From assembly GCA_947495575.1 (NCBI GenBank), contig CANLZL010000003.1, forward strand, positions 372,001 to 436,000: a DNA stretch of 64,000 nt, written 5' to 3'. The translations under genes were made by a program, and so were the position numbers. Positions 32,402 through 40,881 of the stretch are shown here, piece by piece; position 1 is the stretch's first letter, and each line of letters begins with the position of its first letter. Origin of the DNA: an uncultured Nioella sp. (GTDB taxonomy: Bacteria; Pseudomonadota; Alphaproteobacteria; Rhodobacterales; Rhodobacteraceae). The notes below the pieces were generated by a model. That model was not told the origin of the DNA and did not search any database. It worked only from the letters and a program-made list of their open reading frames with translations.

Positions 32402-33468
32402 GCTGCAAAAGGTCTTAGGCGCTCCACTTCTGCCGGATACGGTGGTGCACCATTGGGAAGGTCAGGGACAATTACCGCCTCTTTTTGCCTGAGCTGACGC
32501 AAAAGCACCGGAATCAGCCGCCGATATGCTGCCCCGATAGATGGTTCGGGCTGCGGCAACTGTTCTTTGATCAACTCATGCAGCTTTGGCAGATTGTAGT
32601 ACGGCACCATGGTAAACATGTGATGTTCGACATGGTAGTTCATGTTTAGATAAATGAAGCGACTGATGGGGTTCATCAGAACGGTCCGCGTGTTCAGCCT
32701 GTGATCTGTCACATTTTCGGCCAGTCCAAGATGTTGCAACACTCCGGTCATAACGTGATGCCATGCGCCGAAAAGACGAGGCAAGCCAATCACCATGAGC
32801 GGCAGGATAGACCCCAGAAACAACGCCAACCCGATCACCGCCAAATAGATCCCCACCCAAATCCTGGCGGTTAGGAACACCTTGTGCCGATCGGCGTCAC
32901 GAACGTAACTCGCCTCTTCCGGGCTCAGTTGGCCAGAGGCGTGCAGCGCCATACAAAGGAGCCCTTGAAGGGTATCAAGAATGCCGAACAGGTTGAGGAT
33001 CAAGCGCCATAGGTCGGGCGGTCGCATTGCTACAATCTCTGGGTCGCGACCGACAATGATTGTATCAGTGTGATGGCGCACATGGCTAGCCCGCCACGCA
33101 ACAGGCGAACGTATGATCATGAAACAGGCGATGTGATAGACGACCGTGTTCATCCATGTGCTCTTAAACGCGGTGTTGTGTCCGCATTCGTGCCAACGGG
33201 AATCTGAGGCCGAGCCGTAAAGGACGCCGTAAACCAGCCAAAAAGGCAAAGTCCACCACGAGGGCCAGGCCCAGATGCCGAGTCCGCCAAATACTACAAG
33301 CAGGCCCAGCCAAAACGCCGTGTCACGTGCAGCAATCCTGTCAGATTTTTGCATCAGCACCCGAATGTCAGCCGCATCCACGTTGGGGCGAAACCACTTT
33401 GGATTGGCTAACCCGGTTTCAACGGCGCGGGCACCGTCCTTACCTAAAAGAGAATAATCAGCTGACAT
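32398..33468 (-). CDS. fatty acid desaturase-family membrane di-iron enzyme
   Basis: A 356-residue membrane protein with the three histidine boxes of acyl desaturases/hydroxylases: HECGH near residue 96, HVRHH near 130 and HVEHH near 280. Four hydrophobic spans surround them (e.g. [30 protein letters not shown]). It could desaturate membrane fatty acids or hydroxylate another lipid; the substrate is open. Met13 of the longer frame (33468, MSADYSLLG) is chosen as start. The gene follows marR by 41 nt on the same strand and may be its target. Its stop overlaps that of ubiG. Confidence 0.88.
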   Translation of the reverse strand: MSADYSLLGKDGARAVETGLANPKWFRPNVDAADIRVLMQKSDRIAARDTAFWLGLLVVFGGLGIWAWPSWWTLPFWLVYGVLYGSASDSRWHECGHNTAFKSTWMNTVVYHIACFMIIRSPVAWRASHVRHHTDTIIVGRDPEIVAMRPPDLWRLILNLFGILDTLQGLLCMALHASGQLSPEEASYVRDADRHKVFLTARIWVGIYLAVIGLALFLGSILPLMVIGLPRLFGAWHHVMTGVLQHLGLAENVTDHRLNTRTVLMNPISRFIYLNMNYHVEHHMFTMVPYYNLPKLHELIKEQLPQPEPSIGAAYRRLIPVLLRQLRQKEAVIVPDLPNGAPPYPAEVERLRPFAA

Positions 33469-33509
33469 AGACCAACGGTAAGAGACAGGCGCCAACCCAG
33501 TCAATTGAC

Positions 33510-33959
33510 CTAGCTGTTCTGTGCAACCTCAAGTTCCATCCGCATTTCACGAATGATCGGCAAGGCCGAACGCACGCGATCGGCGCCAACCTCTTGCACG
33601 GTGCGCGTCAGAATGGGCGCGATGGATTGCAGGGCGGCGTCGCGCGCCGACCGGCCCGAAGGGCTGATCGCTACAAATTTTCGGCGCGCATCGTCCCAAT
33701 CAGGGCGGATATGAACATGGCCCGCGGCCTCAAGCTTGCTAAGCGTGTTTGTCATCGCGCCACGTGTGACGTGAAACACACGCGCTAGTTGAGCGGGGCT
33801 TCGTTCCTCGCTTGAACGCGCCAAATGGTTCAAGACCGAGAAATGGCTAAGCTCCATCCCCTTGGGCAAAGCCTTACTAAGCAATGCGCGCGCCAACTGG
33901 TCTGCCATGAACAGTTCAGAGAAAAGCGCGATGGCCAATGGGTCGTCAGATGTGCTCAT
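33510..33959 (-). CDS. MarR family transcriptional regulator
   Basis: A 149-residue winged-helix regulator. The recognition region is RSPAQLARVFHVTRGAMTNTLSKLEAAGHVHIRPDWDDARRKFVAISPSGR at about residues 53-105, with the wing DWDDARRKFV. Flanking helices form the dimer interface. The ATG overlaps the stop of the nitrilase gene by 4 nt (ATGA). Being inside a comF-grxC-nitrilase-marR-desaturase run, it may respond to thiol or lipid stress, but no ligand can be read from the sequence. Confidence 0.9.
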   Translation of the reverse strand: MSTSDDPLAIALFSELFMADQLARALLSKALPKGMELSHFSVLNHLARSSEERSPAQLARVFHVTRGAMTNTLSKLEAAGHVHIRPDWDDARRKFVAISPSGRSARDAALQSIAPILTRTVQEVGADRVRSALPIIREMRMELEVAQNS

Positions 33960-34789
33960 GTCACCAGAGTGTAGGGCCGGTCATGGCCAAGAGATGGGAT
34001 GCGTGCCCGTGCCTTGTCCACTTCATTCAGGTCGATGTCAACGAAATGAAGCCCGGGCGCCTCTCCGGCATCCAGCATGATTTTTCCCCAGGGCGAAATA
34101 ACCAGGCTATGTCCATGGGTCTGCCTTTTCTTTCCGGCGACCGCATAATGCGTTCCGGTTTGCGCAGCAGCGATCACAAATGACCCGGTCTCGATGGCCC
34201 GGGCCCGCAACAAACTTTGCCAATGCGCTTTGCCCGTGACCGGCGAAAACGCAGACGGCACCAGCATGACCTGCGCACCCGCCTTGGCCAAATCCCGGTA
34301 AAGACCGGGAAACCGCATATCGTAACAGATGGTCATTCCAAAATTGCCAAGCGCCGTTTTTGCGATCACCGCCCGGTCGCCCGGACGATACCCGTCAGAT
34401 TCACGAAAGGTCTCTTCCGCCGTTACTTGCACATCGAACATATGCAATTTGTCGTACCAGGCAGAGATGGCTCCGCCGGGTGAGATCAGGAAAGACCGGT
34501 TGGCAAACCGACCGTCCGGATCGCGGGTTTTCACAGCCAGCGACCCCAGATGCAGCCACAGGCCGGTGTTTTTTATGGCAGCGCGAAGGGAACTGAGCGT
34601 GTCGTCTTCTGGCTCACGCTGCAACACCATCTGCTGATGCGTGCGGCTGAGGGAAACGCAGTTGGTCACTTCGGGCGTCAGCAGAATATCCGCGCCTGCA
34701 GAAGTTGCCTCTTCAAGAGCGGATAGAACTGTCGATAGGTTCTCTTGCGGATCATCCGAAGAGGACATTTGAAGCAACGCTGCGCGCAT
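33956..34789 (-). CDS. carbon-nitrogen hydrolase, probable deaminated-glutathione amidase
   Basis: A 277-residue nitrilase-superfamily enzyme. The Glu-Lys-Cys triad is visible in LLTPEVTNC (Glu40), YDKLHMFDV and MTICYDMRFPGLYRDLA. RESDGYRPGD and GKAHWQSLLRARAIETGSFVIAAAQTGTH are typical of the Nit1/YbeM branch, which hydrolyses the side product deaminated glutathione. Its position 2 nt after a glutaredoxin gene supports a glutathione-related repair role. marR overlaps its end. Nearby alternatives in the superfamily (omega-amidase, amidase) are less likely. Confidence 0.88.
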   Translation of the reverse strand: MRAALLQMSSSDDPQENLSTVLSALEEATSAGADILLTPEVTNCVSLSRTHQQMVLQREPEDDTLSSLRAAIKNTGLWLHLGSLAVKTRDPDGRFANRSFLISPGGAISAWYDKLHMFDVQVTAEETFRESDGYRPGDRAVIAKTALGNFGMTICYDMRFPGLYRDLAKAGAQVMLVPSAFSPVTGKAHWQSLLRARAIETGSFVIAAAQTGTHYAVAGKKRQTHGHSLVISPWGKIMLDAGEAPGLHFVDIDLNEVDKARARIPSLGHDRPYTLVT

Positions 34790-34791
34790 TT

Positions 34792-35049
34792 TTAGCCTTG
34801 TAGCAACCGATCCAATTTTCCGGCGCGTTCCAGCGCCGCCAGATCATCATAGCCGCCCACATGGGTTTCACCGACAAAGATTTGCGGCACAGTGTGGCGG
34901 CCATTGGCACGATTTAGCATTTCCTGCCGCTTATTAGGCTTCACGACCACATTGTACTCAGCGAACGAAACGCCCTTGTCGGTCAAAAGACGTTTGGCAG
35001 CATGGCAATAACCGCAAAGCGGCGAGGTATATATTTCTACGTGTTGCAT
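34792..35049 (-). CDS. grxC: glutaredoxin 3
   Basis: An 85-residue class-I glutaredoxin reducing disulfides with glutathione. MQHVEIYTSPLCGYCHAAKRLL holds the active site CGYC at residues 12-15 and a long helix. HTVPQIFVGETHVGGYDDLAALERAGKLD provides the cis-Pro (TVP) and the GSH-binding GG-D motif. The ATG at 35049 gives family length; a GTG at 35088, flush with the comF stop, would add 13 unlikely residues. It is second in the comF-grxC-nitrilase-marR run. Confidence 0.95.
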   Translation of the reverse strand: MQHVEIYTSPLCGYCHAAKRLLTDKGVSFAEYNVVVKPNKRQEMLNRANGRHTVPQIFVGETHVGGYDDLAALERAGKLDRLLQG

Positions 35050-35088
35050 CGGAGCGGTCCCGGCGTTTTCATCATTCCGGGGATACAC

Positions 35089-35811
35089 TTAGGTGTCCTT
35101 GGCCACCCGCGCTAGGGCAATCACGTGAACGTTTTCCGCATCGGCATCATAACAGGCTTGCGTCGCGGCAGCGAAGGTCGCGCCAGAGGTCATGACATCA
35201 TCCACCAAGAGCACAGTTTTTCCTGACAAAAAATGCGCGCGCTTGGGATGGGGTTGAATGGCATCACGCAGGTTTTCGAACCGTTCCGTCCTACCTTTGC
35301 CATCCTGCGAGGTCGTGGCCCGAACCCGTTTCAGCCCGTCCGGCATAATGAAGGCGTGGGTTTCGTTGGCCAGCGCCTGCGCCAAAAGTGCAGATTGGTT
35401 GGCTTTGCGCCGGAACAACCGCCACCAATGCAGTGGGATCGGTACAATCACCGTGTTGGCATCAATCAGATCTTCCGCCTTTCGCGCCAGCCAAACACCC
35501 GCTGCACGGGCAACATCCGCCCGGTCACCATGTTTGAGGGCCAGCACCAGTTTGCGGCCTGTTCCCGAATAGGTCAAAACCGCCCGACCCTTCGACCAGG
35601 GACGGGCCACCATCAGGCATTCATCGCATTTCAGGTTTGGCTCCGGGTCGACGCCGGGCAACGGTGTACCGCAACTGTCGCAGGCTGCGCCTAGAATAAA
35701 GCCGGTTTCAGACCAACAATCGGGGCAAAGTCCAAATTCGGTCTCGACGGCGGCACCGCAACTGATGCAATCGGGCGGAAAAACCGCATTCACAGCCGTT
35801 TGCAATTTCAT
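35089..35811 (-). CDS. comF: ComF family phosphoribosyltransferase-like protein
   Basis: A 240-residue protein with an N-terminal double zinc ribbon (PDCISCGAAVETEFGLCPDCWSE, then ACDSCGTPLPGV and KCDECLMVARP) and a C-terminal PRT fold. The PRPP loop is KTVLLVDDVMTSGATFAAATQ near residue 200. IPIPLHWWRLFRRKANQSALLAQALA is the other strongly conserved block. ComF proteins are required for DNA uptake in naturally competent bacteria, though in many Rhodobacteraceae the role is untested. It heads the leftward run and diverges from the methyltransferase-like gene with only 24 bp between the starts. Confidence 0.93.
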   Translation of the reverse strand: MKLQTAVNAVFPPDCISCGAAVETEFGLCPDCWSETGFILGAACDSCGTPLPGVDPEPNLKCDECLMVARPWSKGRAVLTYSGTGRKLVLALKHGDRADVARAAGVWLARKAEDLIDANTVIVPIPLHWWRLFRRKANQSALLAQALANETHAFIMPDGLKRVRATTSQDGKGRTERFENLRDAIQPHPKRAHFLSGKTVLLVDDVMTSGATFAAATQACYDADAENVHVIALARVAKDT

Positions 35812-35835
35812 CTCCGCCCCCTAGGTTGCACCGCG

Positions 35836-36711
35836 ATGACGCATAACACCAACACCACCAAGCCACGACCCGCCCTGATGGATCAAGTGGCCTTGTCCCA
35901 CCACCGCGCCCGCGCGCGGCTGGATCAGGCCGGGTTCCTGCACCAAGAGGCGCTTTATGAGCTTCAGGAAAGACTGCTCGACGTTAACAGAACCTTTACG
36001 AACCCGGCGATTGTGACGCCGTTTCCGACGTTCTGGAGAAATTTTCTGCCCGGGGCCGCGATTGTCCCAGATGCGGATGTACTGGATTTGGCACCGTCGG
36101 CGCATGATCTGGTGATCCACGCCATGGGCCTCCATTGGGCCGAAGACCCTGTCGGTCAGCTTGTGCAATGTCGCCGCGCCTTGCAGCCCGACGGACTTCT
36201 TATGGTGGCAATGCTGGGTGGCGAAACTCTGCATGAATTGCGCGCCGCGTTGGCCGAAGCCGAAACAGAGGTCATGGGTGGGCTTAGCCCACGCGTCGCC
36301 CCAATGGGCGAAATTCGCGACCTGGGCGGCCTGTTGGGCCGGGTCGGTCTGTCGCTGCCTGTGGCCGACCGCCTGCCCAAACGCGTGACCTATCAGACCA
36401 TGTTCCACCTGATTCGCGACCTGCGAGACATGGGCGAAACAAATGCACTGGCCGACCGGCACCGAACTCCGCCACGGCGCAGTTTTTTCGCGCGCGCCGC
36501 CCAGATCTATGCGGAACATTTCCCAGCCGAGGACGACCGGGTCGAAGCCACATTCGAACTGGTTTTTCTGACTGGTTGGGCTCCGCATGAAAGCCAACAA
36601 AAACCACTGCGCCCCGGATCAGCCGCCGCGCGACTGGCCGAAGCGCTGAATACGACCGAATTCGACAATGATGCGCGGCCCGTGCCGCAGCCTAAGAAAG
36701 ATCAGAAATGA
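35836..36711 (+). CDS. SAM-methyltransferase-like protein (NDUFAF5/BioC-like), motif I lost
   Basis: A 291-residue protein resembling the NDUFAF5/BioC branch: HHRARARLDQAGFLHQEALYELQERLLDVNRTF, then APSAHDLVIHAMGLHWAEDPVGQLVQCRRALQPDGLLMVAMLGGETLHELRAAL and ELVFLTGWAPHESQQKPLRPGSAAARLAEAL. The usual glycine-rich SAM motif (D-x-G-x-G-x-G) is missing; the stretch where it should lie reads FPTFWRNFLPGAAIVPDADVLDLAP. It may be a non-catalytic assembly factor or bind SAM atypically. It overlaps hemH by 4 nt, as a cotranscribed pair. Confidence 0.8.
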   Translation: MTHNTNTTKPRPALMDQVALSHHRARARLDQAGFLHQEALYELQERLLDVNRTFTNPAIVTPFPTFWRNFLPGAAIVPDADVLDLAPSAHDLVIHAMGLHWAEDPVGQLVQCRRALQPDGLLMVAMLGGETLHELRAALAEAETEVMGGLSPRVAPMGEIRDLGGLLGRVGLSLPVADRLPKRVTYQTMFHLIRDLRDMGETNALADRHRTPPRRSFFARAAQIYAEHFPAEDDRVEATFELVFLTGWAPHESQQKPLRPGSAAARLAEALNTTEFDNDARPVPQPKKDQK

Positions 36712-37748
36712 CCAACCCGCTGCCCCACGCACCCGCCGACCACCCGAAGGTTAAGTTTGGCAAAATCGGCATCCTTCTGGCCAATCTCGGAACGCCCGAT
36801 GATTACACTTACTGGCCGATGCGACGCTATCTGAACGAATTCCTCTCGGATCAGCGCGTGATCGACTATCCCAAATGGAAATGGCAGCCACTGCTGCAAT
36901 TGATCATCCTGACCAAGCGGCCATTCAGCTCGGGCGCGGCGTATAAATCCATCTGGAACCACGACAAGGGCGAAAGCCCGTTGATGACAATCACCAAGGA
37001 CCAGACGGCCGCGATGGCCGCGCTGATGAACGAGCGGCATGGCGACAAGGTCTTGGTCGATTTCTGTATGCGTTATGGCAACCCGTCGACGAAATCCAAG
37101 GTCCGCGCGATGGTTGAGGCCGGGTGCGACAAGATCCTGTTTGTGCCGCTATATCCACAATATGCGGGCGCTACTTCGGCTACCGCCAATGATCAGTTTT
37201 TCCGCGCATTGATGGAGGAGGCATGGCAGCCCTCTGTGCGAACCTTACCTGCCTATTTCAACTACCCCGCTTATGTTGATGCCTTGGCCGGATCAGTCGA
37301 GCGCGCCTATACAGAGATGGCCACCAAACCCGATGTGCTTGTCGCCTCTTATCACGGAATGCCAGAGCGGTATTTGATGCAGGGCGACCCCTACCATTGC
37401 CAATGTCAGAAAACGACCCGCCTGATGCGGGAGCGGTTGGGGTGGGACAAGGATCAAATCGTCACGACGTTCCAAAGCAAATTTGGCCCGGAAGAATGGC
37501 TGAAGCCCTATACGGTTGAAGAAGTGGCGCGCTTGGCCGAATCTGGCAAGAAACGCATTGCCGTGATTGCCCCCGCCTTTTCAGCCGATTGCATCGAAAC
37601 CCTTGAAGAGATCAACGAGGAGATCCAAGAGGCCTTTGTCGAAGCGGGCGGCGAGGAATTCACCTATATCCCTTGCCTCAACGATGAGGCAGCGCATATC
37701 TCTGCGCTGGCGCAGGTCATCGAAGAAAATCTGGGCGGGTGGATTTAG
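36708..37748 (+). CDS. hemH: ferrochelatase
   Basis: A 346-residue enzyme inserting Fe(II) into protoporphyrin IX, the last step of protoheme synthesis. GILLANLGTPDDYTYWPMRRYLNEFLSDQRVID opens the protein. The catalytic histidine lies in VASYHGMPERYLMQGDPYHCQCQKTTRL and the acidic partner in APAFSADCIETLEEINEE. Length is that of alphaproteobacterial HemH. The ATG overlaps the upstream gene by 4 nt (ATGA). The stop codon overlaps that of a short convergent gene. Confidence 0.97.
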   Translation: MTNPLPHAPADHPKVKFGKIGILLANLGTPDDYTYWPMRRYLNEFLSDQRVIDYPKWKWQPLLQLIILTKRPFSSGAAYKSIWNHDKGESPLMTITKDQTAAMAALMNERHGDKVLVDFCMRYGNPSTKSKVRAMVEAGCDKILFVPLYPQYAGATSATANDQFFRALMEEAWQPSVRTLPAYFNYPAYVDALAGSVERAYTEMATKPDVLVASYHGMPERYLMQGDPYHCQCQKTTRLMRERLGWDKDQIVTTFQSKFGPEEWLKPYTVEEVARLAESGKKRIAVIAPAFSADCIETLEEINEEIQEAFVEAGGEEFTYIPCLNDEAAHISALAQVIEENLGGWI

Positions 37749-37891
37749 GCGGCTTTGACCGGCTGGCCCGCATAGATACGATCCCCATCACGCACCACAA
37801 CCTGGCCATTGGCCAGCTGCTTTACAAACATTCCCTGCACAGACACGCAGGATCCAAGCGTAATTGTTCTGATCACCAAAAAGCCCCCCAT
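37745..37891 (-). CDS. 48-residue conserved-looking small protein
   Basis: A short gene on the minus strand: ATG at 37891-37889 with AAGGA 9 nt upstream, stop TAA at 37747-37745 inside the hemH stop region. The peptide contains VIRTITLGSCVSVQGMFVKQLANGQ, then VVVRDGDRIYAGQPVK, a compact beta pattern reminiscent of short Rhodobacteraceae proteins that bind nothing obvious. One Cys; no signal or membrane helix. A GTG at 37876 would give 43 residues. The AT-rich 94-bp region upstream plausibly carries its promoter. Function unknown. Confidence 0.6.
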   Translation of the reverse strand: MGGFLVIRTITLGSCVSVQGMFVKQLANGQVVVRDGDRIYAGQPVKAA

Positions 37892-37985
37892 TCGGTGTTA
37901 TCCTTCCTTAATAGCCAAAATTAATCCGTTTTGGTCATAAAAAAACGCCAAAATGCCAGAAATATTGCTGAAACTTTCGGCACTG

Positions 37986-38384
37986 CTACAGCCAGTCGCG
38001 CAAAATCGGGATCAGCGGCACATCTGCCGGCGGCATCTCATAATCGCGTAGTTGATTCGGGCGCGCCCAGGCCAGTGTCTGACCCTCTTTCGCAGTAACA
38101 ATGCCGTTCCATTTTCGGCAGGCAAAAAGCGGCATCAGAAGATGAAAGTCGTCATAGCTGTGGCTGGCAAAGGTCAGGGGCGCAAGGCAGCTTTCCCAAG
38201 TGTCAATCCCAAGTTCCTCCTGCAATTCCCGGATCAGGGCCGCTTCGGGTGTCTCGCCCGGTTCGACCTTTCCGCCCGGAAATTCCCAAAGACCCGCCAT
38301 GGATTTTCCCGCAGGACGCTCAGCCAAAAGCACCCGGCCCTCTGAATCAATCAGCGCGACTGCCGAAACCAGAACCGTTTTCAC
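37986..38384 (-). CDS. mutT: 8-oxo-dGTP diphosphatase (MutT-type Nudix)
   Basis: A 132-residue Nudix protein sanitising oxidised nucleotides. The Nudix box GGKVEPGETPEAALIRELQEELGI lies at residues 37-60. VLLAERPAGKSMAGLWEFPGGKVE and LLMPLFACRKWNGIVTAKEGQTLAWARPNQLRDYEMPPADVPLIPIL are both typical of MutT proper. The GTG start at 38384 overlaps the argJ stop by 4 nt (GTGA), so it is the last gene of the PPIase-argJ-mutT unit. Confidence 0.95.
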   Translation of the reverse strand: MKTVLVSAVALIDSEGRVLLAERPAGKSMAGLWEFPGGKVEPGETPEAALIRELQEELGIDTWESCLAPLTFASHSYDDFHLLMPLFACRKWNGIVTAKEGQTLAWARPNQLRDYEMPPADVPLIPILRDWL

Positions 38385-39808
38385 GAGCGGTAATCCGCGT
38401 TGATCGTGATGTATTGATGGGTCAGGTCACAGGTCCAGACGCGGGCCTTGGACGTACCGACACCCAGGTCGACATTAATCTCCAGCTCTTCGCGCTTCAT
38501 GTAGTCGGCCCCGGCCTCCTCCGTATAGCTTTCCGCGACCCAGCCTTTTTCGGCCACCAAAATATCCCCAAAACTGATATTCAGCGTATCACGGTCTGCC
38601 GCCGCACCGGATTTGCCGACCGCCATGACAATGCGACCCCAATTTGGATCTTCGCCGGCGATAGCGGTTTTCACGAGCGGAGAGTTGGCGATCGCACGCG
38701 CGGCCTTTTCTGCGTCGGCAGCGCTTTTGGCGCCGGTGACATTGACCTCGACCAGTTTGGTTGCGCCCTCACCATCGCGCACAATTTGCAAGGCGAGGTC
38801 GGTCAGAACGTCCTGCAGGGCTGCGGCAAACACCTTGCCTTCGGCAGATCGTGCAGACCCGATTGGAGAATTCCCGGCCTGTCCTGTCGCGACGGCCATC
38901 AAGCTATCTGAAGTCGACGTGTCGCTGTCGACGGTCACGGCATTGAAACTGGTCTTGGTCCCAGATTTCAACATGGCTTGTAGCGCGGTTTGTGTTACCG
39001 CTGCATCGGTGAAGACATAGGCCAGCATCGTCGCCATATCCGGCGCAATCATACCGGAACCTTTGGCGAAACCTGCGATATGGATCGTCTTGCCGCCAAT
39101 TTCGACCTCGCGCACCGCCCCTTTGGCAAAGGTGTCGGTGGTCATGATTGCCCGCGCGGCGTCTTCCCATTTTTCGGGGGACAAGCCGTCACGCAGGGCC
39201 GTCATCGCCGCTGTGATCTTTTCGGGTGGCAGAGGCTGCCCGATTACACCGGTTGAAGCAGAAAAAACATGCCCTTTCGGCAAGTCCATTTGTTGGGCCA
39301 GTTCTCCGGTCACTTCATCAACGGTCAGATGTCCGGCATGTCCGGTAAAGGCATTTGCATTGCCGGCATTCACGATGATGGCAAAGCCCTTGGTGCCGCC
39401 AGATTTCAGCTTGGCCAATTTGGCCTCACAATCCAGCACGGGCGCTGCCCGCGTAGAGGAACGGGTAAAAACCCCGGCCACTGAACTGCCCGGCGCAATT
39501 TCGGCCAGCATCACATCATCACGGCCTTTGTACTTCACGCCCGCCGCTACCGAGGCAAATCGCACACCATCAATTGCAGGAATTGACGGAAAGCCGTTTT
39601 TTGGCGCCAGCGGCGAGACCGCTGGTGCCGGTTTCTTGGCAGGGGCATCAGGGGCAGCTCTACGGGCCTCCTTCAGCTTCTGACGAAGTTTGTTCAGCTT
39701 GCGCTTCAACTCATCCGTATCAGACCGCTTCTTGGTGGCCTTTTTGATCTTCACCGGCTTTTGCACCTTTTCAGGTTTTGCCGATTTCGATTTTTCTTTC
39801 TTTGCCAT
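38381..39808 (-). CDS. argJ: bifunctional ornithine acetyltransferase/N-acetylglutamate synthase with basic N-terminal extension
   Basis: A 475-residue ArgJ of the cyclic arginine pathway, self-cleaving into alpha and beta chains. Cleavage precedes Thr260 in GMIAPDMATMLAYVFTDA; other marks are STGVIGQPLPPEKI near 185 and GEDPNWGRIVMAVG near 405. ArgJ normally starts near VSPLAPK (here residue 64). The first 60 residues are an extra lysine-rich coil (KKEKSKSAKPEKVQKPVK, then DELKRKLNKLRQKLKEARR) ending in an Ala/Pro linker. The ATG has a good AGGGGG upstream, and no closer start exists, so the extension looks real. It lies between PPIase and mutT genes. Confidence 0.93.
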   Translation of the reverse strand: MAKKEKSKSAKPEKVQKPVKIKKATKKRSDTDELKRKLNKLRQKLKEARRAAPDAPAKKPAPAVSPLAPKNGFPSIPAIDGVRFASVAAGVKYKGRDDVMLAEIAPGSSVAGVFTRSSTRAAPVLDCEAKLAKLKSGGTKGFAIIVNAGNANAFTGHAGHLTVDEVTGELAQQMDLPKGHVFSASTGVIGQPLPPEKITAAMTALRDGLSPEKWEDAARAIMTTDTFAKGAVREVEIGGKTIHIAGFAKGSGMIAPDMATMLAYVFTDAAVTQTALQAMLKSGTKTSFNAVTVDSDTSTSDSLMAVATGQAGNSPIGSARSAEGKVFAAALQDVLTDLALQIVRDGEGATKLVEVNVTGAKSAADAEKAARAIANSPLVKTAIAGEDPNWGRIVMAVGKSGAAADRDTLNISFGDILVAEKGWVAESYTEEAGADYMKREELEINVDLGVGTSKARVWTCDLTHQYITINADYRS

Positions 39809-39829
39809 GCCTGCCCCCTAGCCTGCAAA

Positions 39830-40663
39830 TCAGTTTTCCAAGAGATCCAGATTGCGGATCAAGGCCGGGTCGATGTCAAGCTCTGGTTGATCCACCTCGC
39901 CGCCTTCGCGCAACTCTTCGATATATGTATCGACGCGCGCGGTACGCAGCATCTCGGTCAAATCGGCGCGCACATCATCCAAGGTTGGCAGAGCTTGTTC
40001 ACGCGAGTCGTTCAGAATGATCACGTGCCAGCCAAAGCGGGTTTCAACTGGATCGGACACTTCGCCAACGCCAAGGGTAAACACGGCCTGTTCAAAGGCT
40101 GGCACCATCATGCCAGCGCCAAACCAGCCAAGTTGCCCGCCATTGGGGCCGGATGGGCCCGTGGAATGCTCCTGAGCAAGCTCGGCGAAATCAGCACCTT
40201 CTTCGAGTTGATCAACAAGGGCCTGCGCCTCTTCCTGCGTTTCAACGAGGATGTGAGAGGCGTTGAATTCCATCGCGGCCTCGACCGAGCCAAACTGTGC
40301 GTCATATTCGGCCTGAAGGTCTTCATCCGAAATTTCGGCCATCGCGATGTCGTCCAAAGCGATCGCGGCCAACAGTGCGCGGTTTTCATTCTCGATGGCT
40401 GTTTCCATGTAGCCGGTCATGTTGTCGGCAGCGGCAGCGGCGACCAGTTCCTGCTGAACAAGCTGTTCCAGCAACCCGGTCAGCAAAACTTCGTCGGGCA
40501 GTCCTTGATATTGCTCGGGCAGCTGCGAAACGGCGACGATTACATGACCAAGCGTAATCTCGTTTCCGTTCACCGTGGCCAGCACAGTTTCGCCATCCTG
40601 CGCAAGCGCGGGGGTAACCATCAGGGCAGCAAGAGCCGCCCCTGCAATAAAGCGTTTCGTCAT
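39830..40663 (-). CDS. periplasmic peptidyl-prolyl isomerase, parvulin type
   Basis: A 277-residue exported foldase. Residues 1-18 are a signal peptide (FIAGAALAALMVTPALAQ). A helical chaperone region follows, then the parvulin domain at about 125-230: ASHILVETQEEAQALVDQLEEGADFAELAQEHSTGPSGPNGGQLGWFGAGMMVPAFEQAVFTLGVGEVSDPVETRFGWHVI, with the classic GGxLGxF core. It would assist outer-membrane or secreted protein folding. Start Met at 40663 is preferred because it opens the signal peptide. It is divergent from secA and followed 21 nt later by argJ. Confidence 0.93.
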   Translation of the reverse strand: MTKRFIAGAALAALMVTPALAQDGETVLATVNGNEITLGHVIVAVSQLPEQYQGLPDEVLLTGLLEQLVQQELVAAAAADNMTGYMETAIENENRALLAAIALDDIAMAEISDEDLQAEYDAQFGSVEAAMEFNASHILVETQEEAQALVDQLEEGADFAELAQEHSTGPSGPNGGQLGWFGAGMMVPAFEQAVFTLGVGEVSDPVETRFGWHVIILNDSREQALPTLDDVRADLTEMLRTARVDTYIEELREGGEVDQPELDIDPALIRNLDLLEN

Positions 40664-40712
40664 TTCTATGAAATCCCATGTTGGTTGGCTGCGGCTTATC
40701 CGCTGCCTTGCG

Positions 40713-40741
40713 TTGACACATTTCCGGCAGCCCCTTATGTC
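40713..40741 (+). promoter_or_regulatory. candidate secA promoter
   Basis: TTGACA (40713-40718) and TATGTC (40736-40741) are separated by exactly 17 nt, 140 nt upstream of the secA start. The 218-bp divergent region between the PPIase and secA genes otherwise shows GGAAGG (40865-40870) as the secA ribosome-binding site and nothing else I can name. Confidence 0.45.
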
Positions 40742-40881
40742 CCTTTCTGGTTTTGGCATTGGGGCCTTGCCTAATTTGGGGCTGTTTTAGACGGCTGCAA
40801 GTTGCCAAACAACCCGATGCCCCTAGGATAGATAGATTGCCGCATTGGGTGCGGCGCAATTTTCGGAAGGGCAGCGACAGT

